Below the pieces are notes generated by a model. That model searched no databases. It was given only the letters and a program-made list of their open reading frames with translations, and was not told where the DNA came from. Position numbers and translations under genes: made by a program. Below are positions 40,426 through 49,919 of a stretch of 64,000 nt of DNA, piece by piece. How positions within the stretch are numbered: the first letter of the stretch is position 1; each line of letters begins with the position of its first letter. Source of the DNA: DAOQVR01 sp035341665. GTDB taxonomy: Bacteria > Chloroflexota > Anaerolineae > JAAYZQ01. The DNA lies in assembly GCA_035341665.1 (NCBI GenBank), contig DAOQVR010000013.1, positions 62,001 through 126,000 of the forward strand, given 5' to 3'.

Positions 40426-40556
40426 TATACTGTCTTCCGTGTCAGGGCCCGACTGAGCAACCAGGCGGACCCTGTCGTTGTTGGAGAGAGCCAGCGGAGA
40501 ACTTGGTGCCTGATGCCGGGTGCCCGATCGGTGCGAACCGCACCAGGAGTGGTGGG
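40426..40556 (+). promoter_or_regulatory. Leader region of the KimA-type gene
   Basis: A TATACT box (40426-40431) without a well-placed -35 hexamer is the best promoter candidate, which would suit an activator-dependent promoter. A small hairpin, GGTGCG-AAC-CGCACC (40530-40544), sits directly before the AGGAG binding site and could cover it partly. No c-di-AMP riboswitch pattern was recognised. Confidence 0.35.
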
Positions 40557-42509
40557 ATGTCGACCATTACGGTGGATGGGAAGCGAGGAACTGCGGTAAT
40601 GACCATGGAGGCGGAGTATACCCCTCCACGCTCATGGCGCACGTGGCTGATCGGGCGCCCATTGGCGACTGCCGACGCGCCAAACCAGGCAATCAGCAAG
40701 ATTGTCGGCTTGGCGGTATTTGCCTCCGATGCGCTCTCCTCCACAGCCTACGCCACCCAGGAGATCTTGGTCGTCCTCGCCTTTGTCGGAACCTCCGCCC
40801 TGGGGCTGTCTCTCCCTATCGCCGTGGCCATCGTGGCGCTCCTGACCATCATTACCCTCTCCTACGAGCAGACCATCCATGCCTATCCCGGAGGAGGCGG
40901 CGCCTACATTGTTGCCCGCGACAACCTGGGCGAGCTTCCCGCACAGATGGCCGGCGCTGCGTTGCTTACCGACTATATCCTGACCGTGGCCGTGTCCATC
41001 TCGTCGGGCGTGGCCCAGATCACGTCGGCGTTTCCCTCTCTGTATCCATTCCGGGTCTGGATGGCCGTGGGCCTGGTTCTCTTCGTCATGCTCATCAACC
41101 TGCGCGGCGTCAAAGAGTCGGGCACATTCTTCGCGCTGCCAACCTACTTCTTCTTGGCGATGATGTTCATGACGGTCGGCACCGGGCTGGTGCAGTACCT
41201 GACCGGGGCACTCAGCCTGGTCGTTGACCCACCGGCGATGGAGCGGCTGCATGAAGCCCGGGCCATCTCGCTGTTCCTGATCCTCCGTGCCTTTGCCAGC
41301 GGCACAACGGCTCTGACCGGGGTCGAGGCCATCTCCAACGGCATCCCTGCCTTCAAGGAGCCGCGCAGCCGCAACGCTGGCCTCACGCTCATCTGGATGT
41401 CGGCCATCTTGGGAGCGCTGTTCCTCGGCATCACGTTGCTGGCCGGGCGCATCGGCGCCATACCCTCGGAACAGGAGACGGTGATCTCGCAATTGGCGCG
41501 CACCGCCTTCTCCGGACGGGGTGCGCTCTATCTGGGTGTGATGTCTGCGACGACCCTGATCTTGGTCATGGCTGCCAACACGTCGTTTGCCGACTTTCCA
41601 AGGCTGAGTGCTCTGGCTGCAGCCGACGGCTACCTGCCCCGCCAGCTCACCTACCGCGGCAGCCGCCTGGTCTATTCGCGCGGCATCATGGCCCTGGCGG
41701 TGATCGCGTCGGGCCTGATCATTGTCTTCCGGGCCAGCGTCACTGCCCTGATCCCGCTGTATGCCATCGGGGTCTTCCTCTCCTTCACCCTGTCGCAGGC
41801 TGGAATGGCCCGCCGTTGGCGCAAGATCGGTCGCCTGGAGCCGGGGCAAGAGGTCAAGGAGCGCGGCTCGACTCTCCGCCCGGAGAGTGGGTGGCGCTTG
41901 AAGATGGCCATCAACGGCTTCGGTGCCCTGTGCACGGCGGTTGTGATGCTGGTCTTTGCCTCCACCAAGTTCATCGACGGTGCCTGGATCGTCGTTCTGC
42001 TCATGCCGACCTTGGTGTTCATCTTCTCGCGCATCCACCGTCACTATCAGAGTCTGGCGGCCGATCTGTCGCTCGAGAGTCACCTAACCCCGCCTCCGTC
42101 GGCACCGCGCCACAGGGTGATCCTGCCGATTAGCGGTGTGCACCAAGGCACTCTCAAGGCGCTGGGCTACGCGCGGGCCCTCTCGGACGACGTCACCGCC
42201 GTCCACGTATCGATGGATCCGGCCGACGCAGAGAGGATCAAGGACAAATGGGATACGTGGGGTGAGGGGGTCCGCTTGGTGATCCTGGACTCGCCCTACC
42301 GACTGGTTCTCGAACCTCTGCTTGGCTACATCGAGAAGCTGGTCGCCCAGGGGCAACCCAACGCGCTCATCACCATCGTGGTTCCGCAGTTCGTACCGCG
42401 CCACTGGTGGCACAACCTGCTGCACACCCAGGCCGCCCTCATGCTGCGCATGGCGCTCCTCTCCAAGCCGGGGGTCACGGTCACCGACGTTCCTTATCAT
42501 GTGCGCTGA
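40557..42509 (+). CDS. kimA: KimA-type APC-superfamily potassium importer
   Basis: A 650-residue transporter with about 12 membrane helices in residues 40-480 and a cytosolic C-terminal domain (about 490-650). Typical KimA/YdaO family blocks are present: KIVGLAVFASDALSSTAYAT, YEQTIHAYPGGGGAYIVARD, LTGVEAISNGIPAFKEPRS and FADFPRLSALAAADGYLPRQ. Family members are proton-coupled high-affinity potassium importers in Bacillus; other APC members carry amino acids, which is the alternative. The ATG at 40557 follows AGGAG with good spacing. It is divergent from kdpDE, which strongly suggests a potassium role. Confidence 0.85.
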   Translation: MSTITVDGKRGTAVMTMEAEYTPPRSWRTWLIGRPLATADAPNQAISKIVGLAVFASDALSSTAYATQEILVVLAFVGTSALGLSLPIAVAIVALLTIITLSYEQTIHAYPGGGGAYIVARDNLGELPAQMAGAALLTDYILTVAVSISSGVAQITSAFPSLYPFRVWMAVGLVLFVMLINLRGVKESGTFFALPTYFFLAMMFMTVGTGLVQYLTGALSLVVDPPAMERLHEARAISLFLILRAFASGTTALTGVEAISNGIPAFKEPRSRNAGLTLIWMSAILGALFLGITLLAGRIGAIPSEQETVISQLARTAFSGRGALYLGVMSATTLILVMAANTSFADFPRLSALAAADGYLPRQLTYRGSRLVYSRGIMALAVIASGLIIVFRASVTALIPLYAIGVFLSFTLSQAGMARRWRKIGRLEPGQEVKERGSTLRPESGWRLKMAINGFGALCTAVVMLVFASTKFIDGAWIVVLLMPTLVFIFSRIHRHYQSLAADLSLESHLTPPPSAPRHRVILPISGVHQGTLKALGYARALSDDVTAVHVSMDPADAERIKDKWDTWGEGVRLVILDSPYRLVLEPLLGYIEKLVAQGQPNALITIVVPQFVPRHWWHNLLHTQAALMLRMALLSKPGVTVTDVPYHVR

Positions 42510-42725
42510 ACTCCAAACGAACTGAACGCCGATCTCGACCCAGTCCAGGGAACCTTCGGCGCCGCTGGTCGCACTCATGAGTCGGGCCCGCGAGCACGGT
42601 ATGGCAGCCCAATCGAAGCTTGTTGTGTGCCCTGAGCCTGAACGACCTGCGCCAATTCGTCCCGCCGTCACCCCATGGTTGACCATCATCGGAGTGCTTT
42701 GCGAGCAAGGGCTCTCGGGCCGAGT
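42510..42725. other. Intergenic stretch without a recognisable gene
   Basis: About 215 bases between the KimA-type gene and the promoter of the sensor kinase gene. Short frames here have no family features, and no hairpin followed by a T run was found. Confidence 0.45.
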
Positions 42726-42754
42726 TTGACTTCCTTCTGATCCGCCGCTATAAT
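42726..42754 (+). promoter_or_regulatory. Promoter of the hybrid sensor kinase operon
   Basis: TTGACT (42726-42731), a 17 bp spacer and a perfect TATAAT (42749-42754) are followed by AAGGAGGTG and the ATG at 42777. The -10 box overlaps an in-frame ATG at 42753, which rules that codon out as the start. Confidence 0.85.
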
Positions 42755-42776
42755 GCTCTCAACAAGGAGGTGCGTC

Positions 42777-45700
42777 ATGACACCCTTGCCCGACCCGGCC
42801 CCGCTCGGGTCCGAACGAATTGTCACGACGCAGGCGGAGGAGGCGGACCCGGTGCGGCGGGAGCGCGACTGGCTCTCGGCCGTGCTCGACGCGGCCGGCG
42901 CGTTCGTGGTGGTCCTCGACCGCGAGGGCCGGATCGTCCGCTTCAATCGCGCCTGCGAGGCGGCAACAGGTTTCTCCTTGGAGCACGTGCGCGGCCTCAC
43001 CCCCTGGAACCTTCTGCTCAGCCCTGAGGAGAGCGGACCGTTGCCCCAGGTCTTCGAGCAGCTTGACGCTGTCCGATTCCCCGTCGAGCACGAAAGCCAC
43101 TGGCGGACCAGGGAGCGCGAGTCCCTGCTGATCGCTTGGACCTATACAGCGGTCCTGGGAGCCGGTGGTACCGTCGACTTCGTCGTCGGCACCGGAGTAG
43201 AGATCACCGAGCGCGCACCTGCCGTGGCCCAAGGGGACGCAGGGCTGGAGTTGCTGCGCGGGGACAACAGGCTCCCGCACGAGGAGATGGCCAAGCGCAG
43301 AGTTGCCGAGGAGGCGCTACGGGACACCGAGGGCCACCTGCGTTCACTGATGGAGAGCGCTGAGAGGTATGCCATTTTCCGACTTGCCGTGGATCCCACT
43401 CACCCGTATGGGCTGCGGATCCTTCTTGCCAGCCCGTCGCTCAAGGAGCTGCTGGGCCTCACCGAGCTTACGGACGTATCCAGCTGGATTGCCAACATCC
43501 ACCCCGACGACCTGGAACGCGTTGTGAGAGCCAACACCCGTTCCATCGAGACCGGCACTCTGTTTGACGAGCAGTATCGTGTCCGCCGGCCGCATCCAGG
43601 CGAGTGGGGCTGGGTCCACAACCGGTCCATGCCCGTGTTTGATGCGGAAGGCAGGCTCACTCACTACAACGGGCTCATGGTCGACGTTTCCGAGCAGAAG
43701 GCCACTGAACGCACCCTGCAGGCCGTCGCCGAGTTCGAAGACGCAATCGCCGAGGTGTCGGGCAGCTTCATCAACCTGACGGCCGAGCAGGTGGACGAGG
43801 GGATTCAGCGCGCATTGGAGCTGATAGGCACCGCCTATCATGTCGAACGGGCCTACGTTTTCCAGTTCTCCGGGGACCGGAGCCTCATGGACTGTACCCA
43901 CGAGTGGTGCGCGCCGGGAATCGAGCCCCAGATCGATAGGCTGAAAGACCTGCCGGCCGATCACTTCGCCTGGACGGTTGGGCAGATCGCGCGGTCGCAG
44001 GTTGTGCAAGTGCGCTGCGACTCCGACCTGCCGCCAGAAGCCGACGCCGAGCGCGCAGAGCTCGAGTCGCTCGGCCTTAAGGCACGCATCGTCATTCCCA
44101 TGGTGTACCACGACGCCCTGGTCGGCTTCGTCGGGTTCGATTCCATGCGGCGTAGGCTGTGGACGGAGCAGAGCCTGAAGCTCCGGGTGATCGGCGACAT
44201 CCTTGTGAACGCCCTGGAGCGCAAGCGCTCGCAGGAGATCCAGGTCGGCCAGCAACACTTTCTCGAGCTGCTGGCCACCGGCGGCGACTTTTCCGAGACG
44301 CTCCAGACGTTGGTTCGCCTCATCGAGGATCAATGGCCGGGGATGCTGGGGCTCATCCTGCTGTTGGATGAGGACGGGAAGCACCTGCACATCGGTGCGT
44401 CCGTGAGGCTGCCGGCAGACTATGTCCGGTCGATCGAGGGCTTGGAGATTGGGCCGATGGTGGGCTCATGCGGAACAGCCTGCTATCGGCGCGAGCGCGT
44501 GGTCGTCGAGGATACCGCCACCGATCCACGATGGATGGGCCTGCGCGACCTGGCGCTGCAATACGGCCTGCGCGCCTGCTGGTCTGAGCCAGTCTTCTCG
44601 CCCGATCGCAAGGTCGTTGGCACCTTTGCCATGTACTACTGCCAGCCACGCGCGCCGACGGAAGCCGAGCTGCGGGCCATCGAGATGTGCGCTCACCTCC
44701 TAGGGGTGGCCATCGAGCACAGACGGGCGGAGCAGGCCCTGCAGGAGAGCGAGGTCAAGTTCCGCGGGATCGTTGAGCTGGCCAACGTTGGCATCGCAAT
44801 CGTCCAGGATGCCCGCTTCCGATTTGTGAATCGGCACTGGGCCGCGATGCTGGGCTACACCGTCGAGGAGCTGCTCGGCACGGAGTTCATGCCCTACTGC
44901 ACGCCAGAAGAGCGGGACCGCATCGTGGACTATCACACGCGCAGGACAAGGGGCGAGCCGGCTCCTACGCGCTATGAAACGGCCATGGTGCACAAGAGTG
45001 GTAGCCACGTCTACGCCGAGGTGAGCGTCGGCATGATCCCCTACGAGGGCCGGCAGGCCACCTTTGTCTTCCTGCGCGACATCACCGAGCAAAAGAACGC
45101 CAGCCAGGCGCTTGTCGACGCCTATCGGACGCTGGAGCAGCGAGTCGAGGACCGCACACGCGAGCTAAGCACCCTGTTGGAGGTCTCCCAGAAACTGGCC
45201 TCTACGTTGGAGTTGGGACCTCTGCTGGGATCGATCCTTGACGAACTCAAGAGCGTGGTCCGCTGTGAAGGCAGCACAGTCTATGCGCTGGAGGGGGACA
45301 AGCTGGTCGCGCGTGCATACCGGGGCCGGATACCCCAGGAGAGAGTGATGAGCCTGCGCTGGGAGGCCGACAACCCTCTCGATGGCCCTCTCCTCACCGG
45401 CCGGAAGCCGGTGCTTGTCGCCGATACCCGCGCCGACAGCCCTGAGGCGGAGGCGTACCGGGAGTCCCTGGGGGAGCTTCAGGATACCTTGTTCCCTCAC
45501 ATCCGATCCTGGTTGGGGGTTCCGCTGGTCGCCAAGGGCCAGGTGATCGGCAATCTGACGCTGCACGACAGCCGCCCCAATTTCCTCACCCGAGCTCACG
45601 CCGGGTTTTCGATGGCTTTCGCCAACCAGGCTGCCGTTGCCATTGAGAATGCGCGGCTATACGCGGCAGAGCAACAGCGGAAGACAGAATTGGCCGTGCT

Positions 45701-47468
45701 CAACTCCATCGCGGCGGTGGTGAGCGGCTCGCTGGACCTGAAAGAGATCCTGAGCGCCGCGTTGGGCAAGACCCTGGACGCCACGGCCATGGACTTTGGT
45801 ACTGCGTACAGCGTGGAGGGCGACGCAGAGCGCACGTTCAGCGGGTCCGAATCCAGCGCGAACGGTCTCGACACAGCAGGTCAAGACCTTGTGAGGGAGG
45901 TGGCCGAGGTGTCCCGGGGGACAAAGAGCCACCCCAGTAGTGCGGACCATCTGCAACTGCTGGCGCACCGAGGGGTCTCCGCTGGCTATGCACACCTTGT
46001 CCGGCACCTGCCGCTGCCCGGGTCTGCTGCTCTGACCCATATCGGGAAACCGCTTGTGTGGCTGGTCGAAGAGGTAATCCCGGCTGACACCGACCTGAGG
46101 CGAGTGCTGGAGCAAGAAGGATGCCGTCAGGTGGTCACGGTCCCCTTGGTCGCGAAAAGCAGCCTCGTCGGTGCGATCAATCTGGGCACCCGCACTCCCC
46201 GATCGTTCGCTCCCGAGCAGCTCACTCTGCTGGCCGCCATCGGCCAGCAGGTCGGTCTGGCGGTCGACAATGCGCGCCTGTATGAGGCGCAACAGAGCCG
46301 GCGTGAAGAGGCCGAGCGCAGGCGCCGGGTGGCCGAGGGTCTTCGGGATATTCTGGCCATTCTGAATTCAAACCGCCCGCTGGGAGAGATCCTGGACTAC
46401 ATCGTCACTCACGCGAGCGGTCTTCTCGGCAGCGATGGCACCACCCTCTGCCGGCTGGACCGCAAGAGCCAGTTGCTGACCATCCAGGCTTCCCACGGGC
46501 TGAGCGCCGAGTTCCTCGAGCACATGGCCTTCCAGGTGGGCCGGGTGAGCATCATCAGCGAGGCCGTCGTGACCCGGAGGCCCACGGCCACGTCGAACTT
46601 GGCCGAACGGCTCGCCCACCCCGATATCCCGGTAGAAGCGAGGGAGATGGCAGCGCGTTTTTCCGCGACATACCGGACAGTCCTCGCCGTCCCTATCCTC
46701 CTCAGGAGTGAGGTCTATGGTGCCCTTGCCCTTTACTACCAGGCTGAGCGCCAGTTCTCCGATGAGGAAATCAACCTGTCCGTCACCTTCGCCGATCAGG
46801 CTGCCCTGGCGATCGAGAATGCCCGCCTGCGAGAGCAAGTCGAACAGGCCGCGGCCATGCAGGAGCGGGGCCGGCTGGCGCGCGAGCTGCACGATTCGGT
46901 GACCCAGTCGCTCTACAGCGTGACGATGTACACGGAGGCGGCTGCTAGGCTCCTGCCGCCTAGCCTGGAGGCGGCTGCCGAGCACCTGCGCGACGCGCGC
47001 GACACGGCGCAGGAGGCACTTCGCGAGATGCGGCTGATGATTTATCAGCTCCGCCCGCCGGTGCTGGAGAAAGGTGGGCTGGCCGTGGCTCTCCAGGTGC
47101 GGCTGGATGCCGTGGAAAGGCGCGGGGGGATGCGGGCCGATCTGATCGTCGAAGGAGAGGATCGGCTTTCTCCTTCTGTCCAGGCCGAGCTTCACCAGAT
47201 CGCCCACGAGGCGCTGAACAACGCCCTCAAGCACGCCCATGCCCGGCAGGTCAAGGTGCACCTGGAGTTCGGCGATGCCGTGGCGCGGTTGGCGGTCCAG
47301 GATGATGGGCTGGGTTTCGATCCCGAGGATGCGAAGGCAGGAGGCGGCCTGGGCCTCCCCGGGATGCGCGAGCGTGCCCAGAAGATCGGCGGCCAGCTCG
47401 AGATCGAAAGTGCGCCGGGCCGGGGAGCGCGAATTGTGGTTGAAGTACCTATCGGAGGAAGAGAATGA
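42777..47468 (+). CDS. Multi-PAS/GAF sensor histidine kinase of the DesK/NarX type
   Basis: A 1,563-residue soluble kinase. In order: PAS (about 28-150), PAS (185-315), GAF (325-490), GAF (500-650), PAS (655-775), a coiled coil, GAF (805-970), GAF (985-1150) and GAF (1180-1340). The HisKA_3 dimerisation helix has His1372 in RELHDSVTQSLYSV, and the ATPase domain (1465-1560) has HEALNNALKHAHA, DDGLGFD and GLPGMRERA. No membrane helix is present. The many small-molecule sensor domains suggest integration of several cytosolic signals such as light, redox or nucleotides; none has an obvious haem or bilin motif. Its TGA overlaps the ATG of the cognate regulator (ATGA). Confidence 0.93.
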   Translation: MTPLPDPAPLGSERIVTTQAEEADPVRRERDWLSAVLDAAGAFVVVLDREGRIVRFNRACEAATGFSLEHVRGLTPWNLLLSPEESGPLPQVFEQLDAVRFPVEHESHWRTRERESLLIAWTYTAVLGAGGTVDFVVGTGVEITERAPAVAQGDAGLELLRGDNRLPHEEMAKRRVAEEALRDTEGHLRSLMESAERYAIFRLAVDPTHPYGLRILLASPSLKELLGLTELTDVSSWIANIHPDDLERVVRANTRSIETGTLFDEQYRVRRPHPGEWGWVHNRSMPVFDAEGRLTHYNGLMVDVSEQKATERTLQAVAEFEDAIAEVSGSFINLTAEQVDEGIQRALELIGTAYHVERAYVFQFSGDRSLMDCTHEWCAPGIEPQIDRLKDLPADHFAWTVGQIARSQVVQVRCDSDLPPEADAERAELESLGLKARIVIPMVYHDALVGFVGFDSMRRRLWTEQSLKLRVIGDILVNALERKRSQEIQVGQQHFLELLATGGDFSETLQTLVRLIEDQWPGMLGLILLLDEDGKHLHIGASVRLPADYVRSIEGLEIGPMVGSCGTACYRRERVVVEDTATDPRWMGLRDLALQYGLRACWSEPVFSPDRKVVGTFAMYYCQPRAPTEAELRAIEMCAHLLGVAIEHRRAEQALQESEVKFRGIVELANVGIAIVQDARFRFVNRHWAAMLGYTVEELLGTEFMPYCTPEERDRIVDYHTRRTRGEPAPTRYETAMVHKSGSHVYAEVSVGMIPYEGRQATFVFLRDITEQKNASQALVDAYRTLEQRVEDRTRELSTLLEVSQKLASTLELGPLLGSILDELKSVVRCEGSTVYALEGDKLVARAYRGRIPQERVMSLRWEADNPLDGPLLTGRKPVLVADTRADSPEAEAYRESLGELQDTLFPHIRSWLGVPLVAKGQVIGNLTLHDSRPNFLTRAHAGFSMAFANQAAVAIENARLYAAEQQRKTELAVLNSIAAVVSGSLDLKEILSAALGKTLDATAMDFGTAYSVEGDAERTFSGSESSANGLDTAGQDLVREVAEVSRGTKSHPSSADHLQLLAHRGVSAGYAHLVRHLPLPGSAALTHIGKPLVWLVEEVIPADTDLRRVLEQEGCRQVVTVPLVAKSSLVGAINLGTRTPRSFAPEQLTLLAAIGQQVGLAVDNARLYEAQQSRREEAERRRRVAEGLRDILAILNSNRPLGEILDYIVTHASGLLGSDGTTLCRLDRKSQLLTIQASHGLSAEFLEHMAFQVGRVSIISEAVVTRRPTATSNLAERLAHPDIPVEAREMAARFSATYRTVLAVPILLRSEVYGALALYYQAERQFSDEEINLSVTFADQAALAIENARLREQVEQAAAMQERGRLARELHDSVTQSLYSVTMYTEAAARLLPPSLEAAAEHLRDARDTAQEALREMRLMIYQLRPPVLEKGGLAVALQVRLDAVERRGGMRADLIVEGEDRLSPSVQAELHQIAHEALNNALKHAHARQVKVHLEFGDAVARLAVQDDGLGFDPEDAKAGGGLGLPGMRERAQKIGGQLEIESAPGRGARIVVEVPIGGRE

Positions 47469-48139
47469 CAGGTACGATCCGTGTCCTGATCGCCGACGAT
47501 CATGCCATCCTGCGCAAAGGGATCCGCGCACTGTTGAGCACGGAGCCCGACATGGAGGTGGTGGGGGAGGCCGCCGATGGCCTGGAGACGGTGGCCCGGG
47601 GCCGGGCGCTGCGCCCCGACGTCATCCTGATGGACCTGGTCATGCCCAAGATGGACGGCATCGAGGCGACTCGCCAGATCGATTCCGAACAACTCGGAGC
47701 ACGCATCCTGGTGCTGACCAGTTTTGCCGCCGACGATAAGGTCTTTCCCGCCATCAAGGCCGGGGCGCTGGGCTATATCCTCAAGGACTCGGGCCCGGCC
47801 GAGCTCGTGCAGGCCATCCGCCAGGTCTATCGCGGGCAGCCTTCGCTCGAGCCTGCGGTTGCACTCAAGCTGCTGCATGAGCTCTCTCATCCGCCCCAGC
47901 AGCCCCCAAGCCCTGACCCGCTCAGTGAGCGGGAGCTGGAGGTGCTGCGCCTGCTGGCCCAGGGCAAGAGCAACAAGGAGATAGCGGAATGCCTGGTAAT
48001 CGCCGAGCTGACGGTGCGCACCCATGTCAGCAATATCTTGGGCAAGCTGCACTTGGCGAGTCGTACCCAGGCAGCGCTGTGGGCACTGAAGGAGGGGTTG
48101 GCTTCGCTGGACGATTTTCCGGCTGGGCTCGGCGAGTAG
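47465..48139 (+). CDS. NarL/LuxR-type response regulator
   Basis: A 224-residue regulator with receiver domain (IADDHAILRKG, phosphorylatable Asp57 in VILMDLVMPKMDG, Lys in GYILKDSG) and a LuxR helix-turn-helix domain (LSERELEVLRLLAQGKSNKE, ELTVRTHVSNILGKLHL). The ATG overlaps the stop of the sensor kinase, so it is the cognate partner and is made in step with it. DesK/NarX-type kinases pair with this regulator class. Target genes are not evident; the methyltransferase gene 22 bases downstream is in the same transcript. Confidence 0.96.
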   Translation: MTGTIRVLIADDHAILRKGIRALLSTEPDMEVVGEAADGLETVARGRALRPDVILMDLVMPKMDGIEATRQIDSEQLGARILVLTSFAADDKVFPAIKAGALGYILKDSGPAELVQAIRQVYRGQPSLEPAVALKLLHELSHPPQQPPSPDPLSERELEVLRLLAQGKSNKEIAECLVIAELTVRTHVSNILGKLHLASRTQAALWALKEGLASLDDFPAGLGE

Positions 48140-48161
48140 CCGTCCGAGGAGGCATCATCCG

Positions 48162-48935
48162 ATGGAACCGGCTTCTGACAGTGAGCATCCGGGTGGCTCG
48201 CTGAGCCACGAGCGATTCCCGCGCTCGAGCCGCTACGATCCCAAGTGGATCCTCGACAACCAGATGGGACTCAACCCACTCTGGCTGACCGAGTGGGTGT
48301 GTGAGCGGATTCCTCTTGCCCCAGGCATGCGTGTCCTGGACCTGGGCTGCGGGAAGGGCCTGTCCAGCATCTTCCTGGCCAAGGAGTATGCTGTGCAGGT
48401 GTGGGCGGTAGACCTTTGGATCGAGCCAACCGAGAACTATGCTCGGTTCTGCCAGTCTGGTGTTGAAGCTCAGGCTCTCCCGATTCATTCCGATGCCCGC
48501 CGCTTACCATTCGCTAGGGAGTACTTTGATGCGGTTATCTGCACGGACGCCTACATCTACTTCGGCACAGACGATCTGTACCTGGACTATGTGCGCCAGT
48601 TCGTCAAGCCCGGCGGGTGGATCGGGATTTCCGTGCCAGGCTTCATGCGCGAGCTGCCGGGTGAGCTTCCCGAATACCTCCGGCCCTTTTGGGCGCAAGA
48701 GTGCTGGACTTGGCACACGCTCGATTGGTGGCGGTGGCATTGGGAGCGGACAGGTTTGGTGGATCAGCTGTATGCGGACGTGCTTCCAGATGGTTGGAGG
48801 TTGTGGTTGCAGTGGAAAAGAGCCAGGGCAGAGCATGAGGGTGGAACCCCTTCCCTGACCTCGGACATTCAAGTTCTGGAGGCCGATCAGGGCCAGCTGA
48901 TGGGTTTTGTGCGGATGGTGGCACGCTCAAAGTGA
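48162..48935 (+). CDS. SAM-dependent methyltransferase (class I)
   Basis: A 257-residue enzyme with the Rossmann motifs RVLDLGCGKGLSSIFLAKEY (SAM-binding motif I), VWAVDLWIEP (acidic loop), DARRLPFAREYFDAVICTDA (motif II/III) and VKPGGWIGISVPGFMREL. The region LYLDYVRQFVKPGG resembles small-molecule C- or N-methyltransferases of the UbiE/Coq5 class. GAGGAGG precedes the ATG. It follows the response regulator by 22 bases and is the last gene before a strong terminator. The substrate is unknown. Confidence 0.9.
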   Translation: MEPASDSEHPGGSLSHERFPRSSRYDPKWILDNQMGLNPLWLTEWVCERIPLAPGMRVLDLGCGKGLSSIFLAKEYAVQVWAVDLWIEPTENYARFCQSGVEAQALPIHSDARRLPFAREYFDAVICTDAYIYFGTDDLYLDYVRQFVKPGGWIGISVPGFMRELPGELPEYLRPFWAQECWTWHTLDWWRWHWERTGLVDQLYADVLPDGWRLWLQWKRARAEHEGGTPSLTSDIQVLEADQGQLMGFVRMVARSK

Positions 48936-49010
48936 ACCGATTGGCGTTCACGATGAAGGACCTCGCTCTGGCCCAAACGTTGTAGCCCGCACATACCAAG
49001 ACCGCAGCAG

Positions 49011-49037
49011 AGGACCGCGACCGCGCGGTCCTTTTTT
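49011..49037 (+). terminator. Intrinsic terminator after the kinase-regulator-methyltransferase operon
   Basis: A 9 bp perfect stem (AGGACCGCG, 49011-49019, with CGCGGTCCT, 49024-49032), a 4-base loop and a run of six T form a textbook rho-independent terminator. Confidence 0.92.
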
Positions 49038-49121
49038 GTGAGCCCGGAATCCCCTTCTCACACGATGACGGCGGCGAAGATATCCGCTATGCTTCACTCG
49101 GCAACTGGGAAGGAGGCTGAG

Positions 49122-49496
49122 ATGAGAGAGCATCTGAAGGCAGTTGGCTACATCAACCTGATTGCAGGGGCGTTCTACGCAGCCGTGGGCGTGCTGGTGG
49201 CGCTTGGGCTCATGCTCAGCCCATGGTTCTACGGCGCGAAGCCCTGGAGCCCTGCAGATGAGGCCATCGTGTATGTCGTCGTGCTGCTCGCGAGCGCGGT
49301 GTTCCTGGCCATCGGCATTCCGAACCTCCTGGCCGGCCTGGCGCTCCTCAGGCAAAAGGGTTGGGTCCGCACTCCGGCGATTGTCCTGGCAGTCCTTGCG
49401 CTGCCGAGCTTTCCGATTGGGACGGTCGCGGGAGTCTACGCCATCTGGGTGCTGACGCAGAGAGAGACAGAGCAACTGCTGGCTGCGGCGGCATAG
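49122..49496 (+). CDS. Small integral membrane protein
   Basis: A 124-residue protein with three or four hydrophobic helices (NLIAGAFYAAVGVLVALGLM, AIVYVVVLLASAVFLAIGIP, TPAIVLAVLALPSFPIGTVA and GVYAIWVL). It has a conserved-looking FPIGTVAGVYAIWVL end that is seen in many small bacterial membrane proteins of unknown function. AAGGAGG before ATG 49122 fixes the start. It is 11 bases upstream of a lone receiver-domain gene, with which it is probably co-transcribed. Confidence 0.75.
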   Translation: MREHLKAVGYINLIAGAFYAAVGVLVALGLMLSPWFYGAKPWSPADEAIVYVVVLLASAVFLAIGIPNLLAGLALLRQKGWVRTPAIVLAVLALPSFPIGTVAGVYAIWVLTQRETEQLLAAAA

Positions 49497-49507
49497 GTGG
49501 GCTCTGC

Positions 49508-49879
49508 ATGGGCGAACTACTCCGCATTCTCATCGTTGACGATCAACCGCGTGCTCGCCAGAGCGCGAGAGCCTTACTGTCTACCTGGCAGCGGGTAGGC
49601 ACGATTCACGAGGCGGGAAACGGCCGCGAGGCGATGCGCCTGGTCGAGGAGTTCCGGCCACACTTGGTGCTGATGGATGTTCGAATGCCCGAGATGGATG
49701 GGCTGGAGGCCACCAGGCAGATCAGGGCGCGGTGGCCCGAGGTCAAGGTCGTCGTCCTGTCCGTGTATGTCGAGAACCAGGGCGAGGCGCTCGCCGCCGG
49801 CGCCGATGCGTTTGTGAGCAAGGGAGAAGCCTCCGATGCGTTGCTGGGCGTTCTGGCAGCCATTCTGGAGAAGCATTAA
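49508..49879 (+). CDS. Single-domain response regulator (receiver only)
   Basis: A 123-residue receiver with all key residues: ILIVDDQPRAR (Asp11, Asp12), phosphorylatable Asp57 in LVLMDVRMPEMDG, and Lys in ADAFVSKGE. The sequence ends after the last helix, so there is no output domain. Such proteins act as phosphate relays or bind other proteins directly. There is no kinase partner in the same unit; the multi-GAF kinase lies 2 kb upstream behind a terminator. GGTGGGC precedes the ATG. Confidence 0.92.
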   Translation: MGELLRILIVDDQPRARQSARALLSTWQRVGTIHEAGNGREAMRLVEEFRPHLVLMDVRMPEMDGLEATRQIRARWPEVKVVVLSVYVENQGEALAAGADAFVSKGEASDALLGVLAAILEKH

Positions 49880-49919
49880 CAAGGGTCAATGATCCTGGAT
49901 TGGAAAGGAGTGAATCGAC

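Noticed and set aside
40426..40556. c-di-AMP (ydaO-type) riboswitch before the KimA-type gene
   Set aside because: The leader is short and the conserved core sequences of that riboswitch were not seen.
40632..42083. 483-codon frame opposite the KimA-type gene
   Set aside because: Composition rich in Gly, Asp, Gln and Arg with no hydrophobic or conserved segments; a shadow of the transporter gene.
42753..42776. Start of the sensor kinase at ATG 42753
   Set aside because: This codon is inside the predicted -10 box; the ATG at 42777 has an AAGGAGGTG at the right distance.
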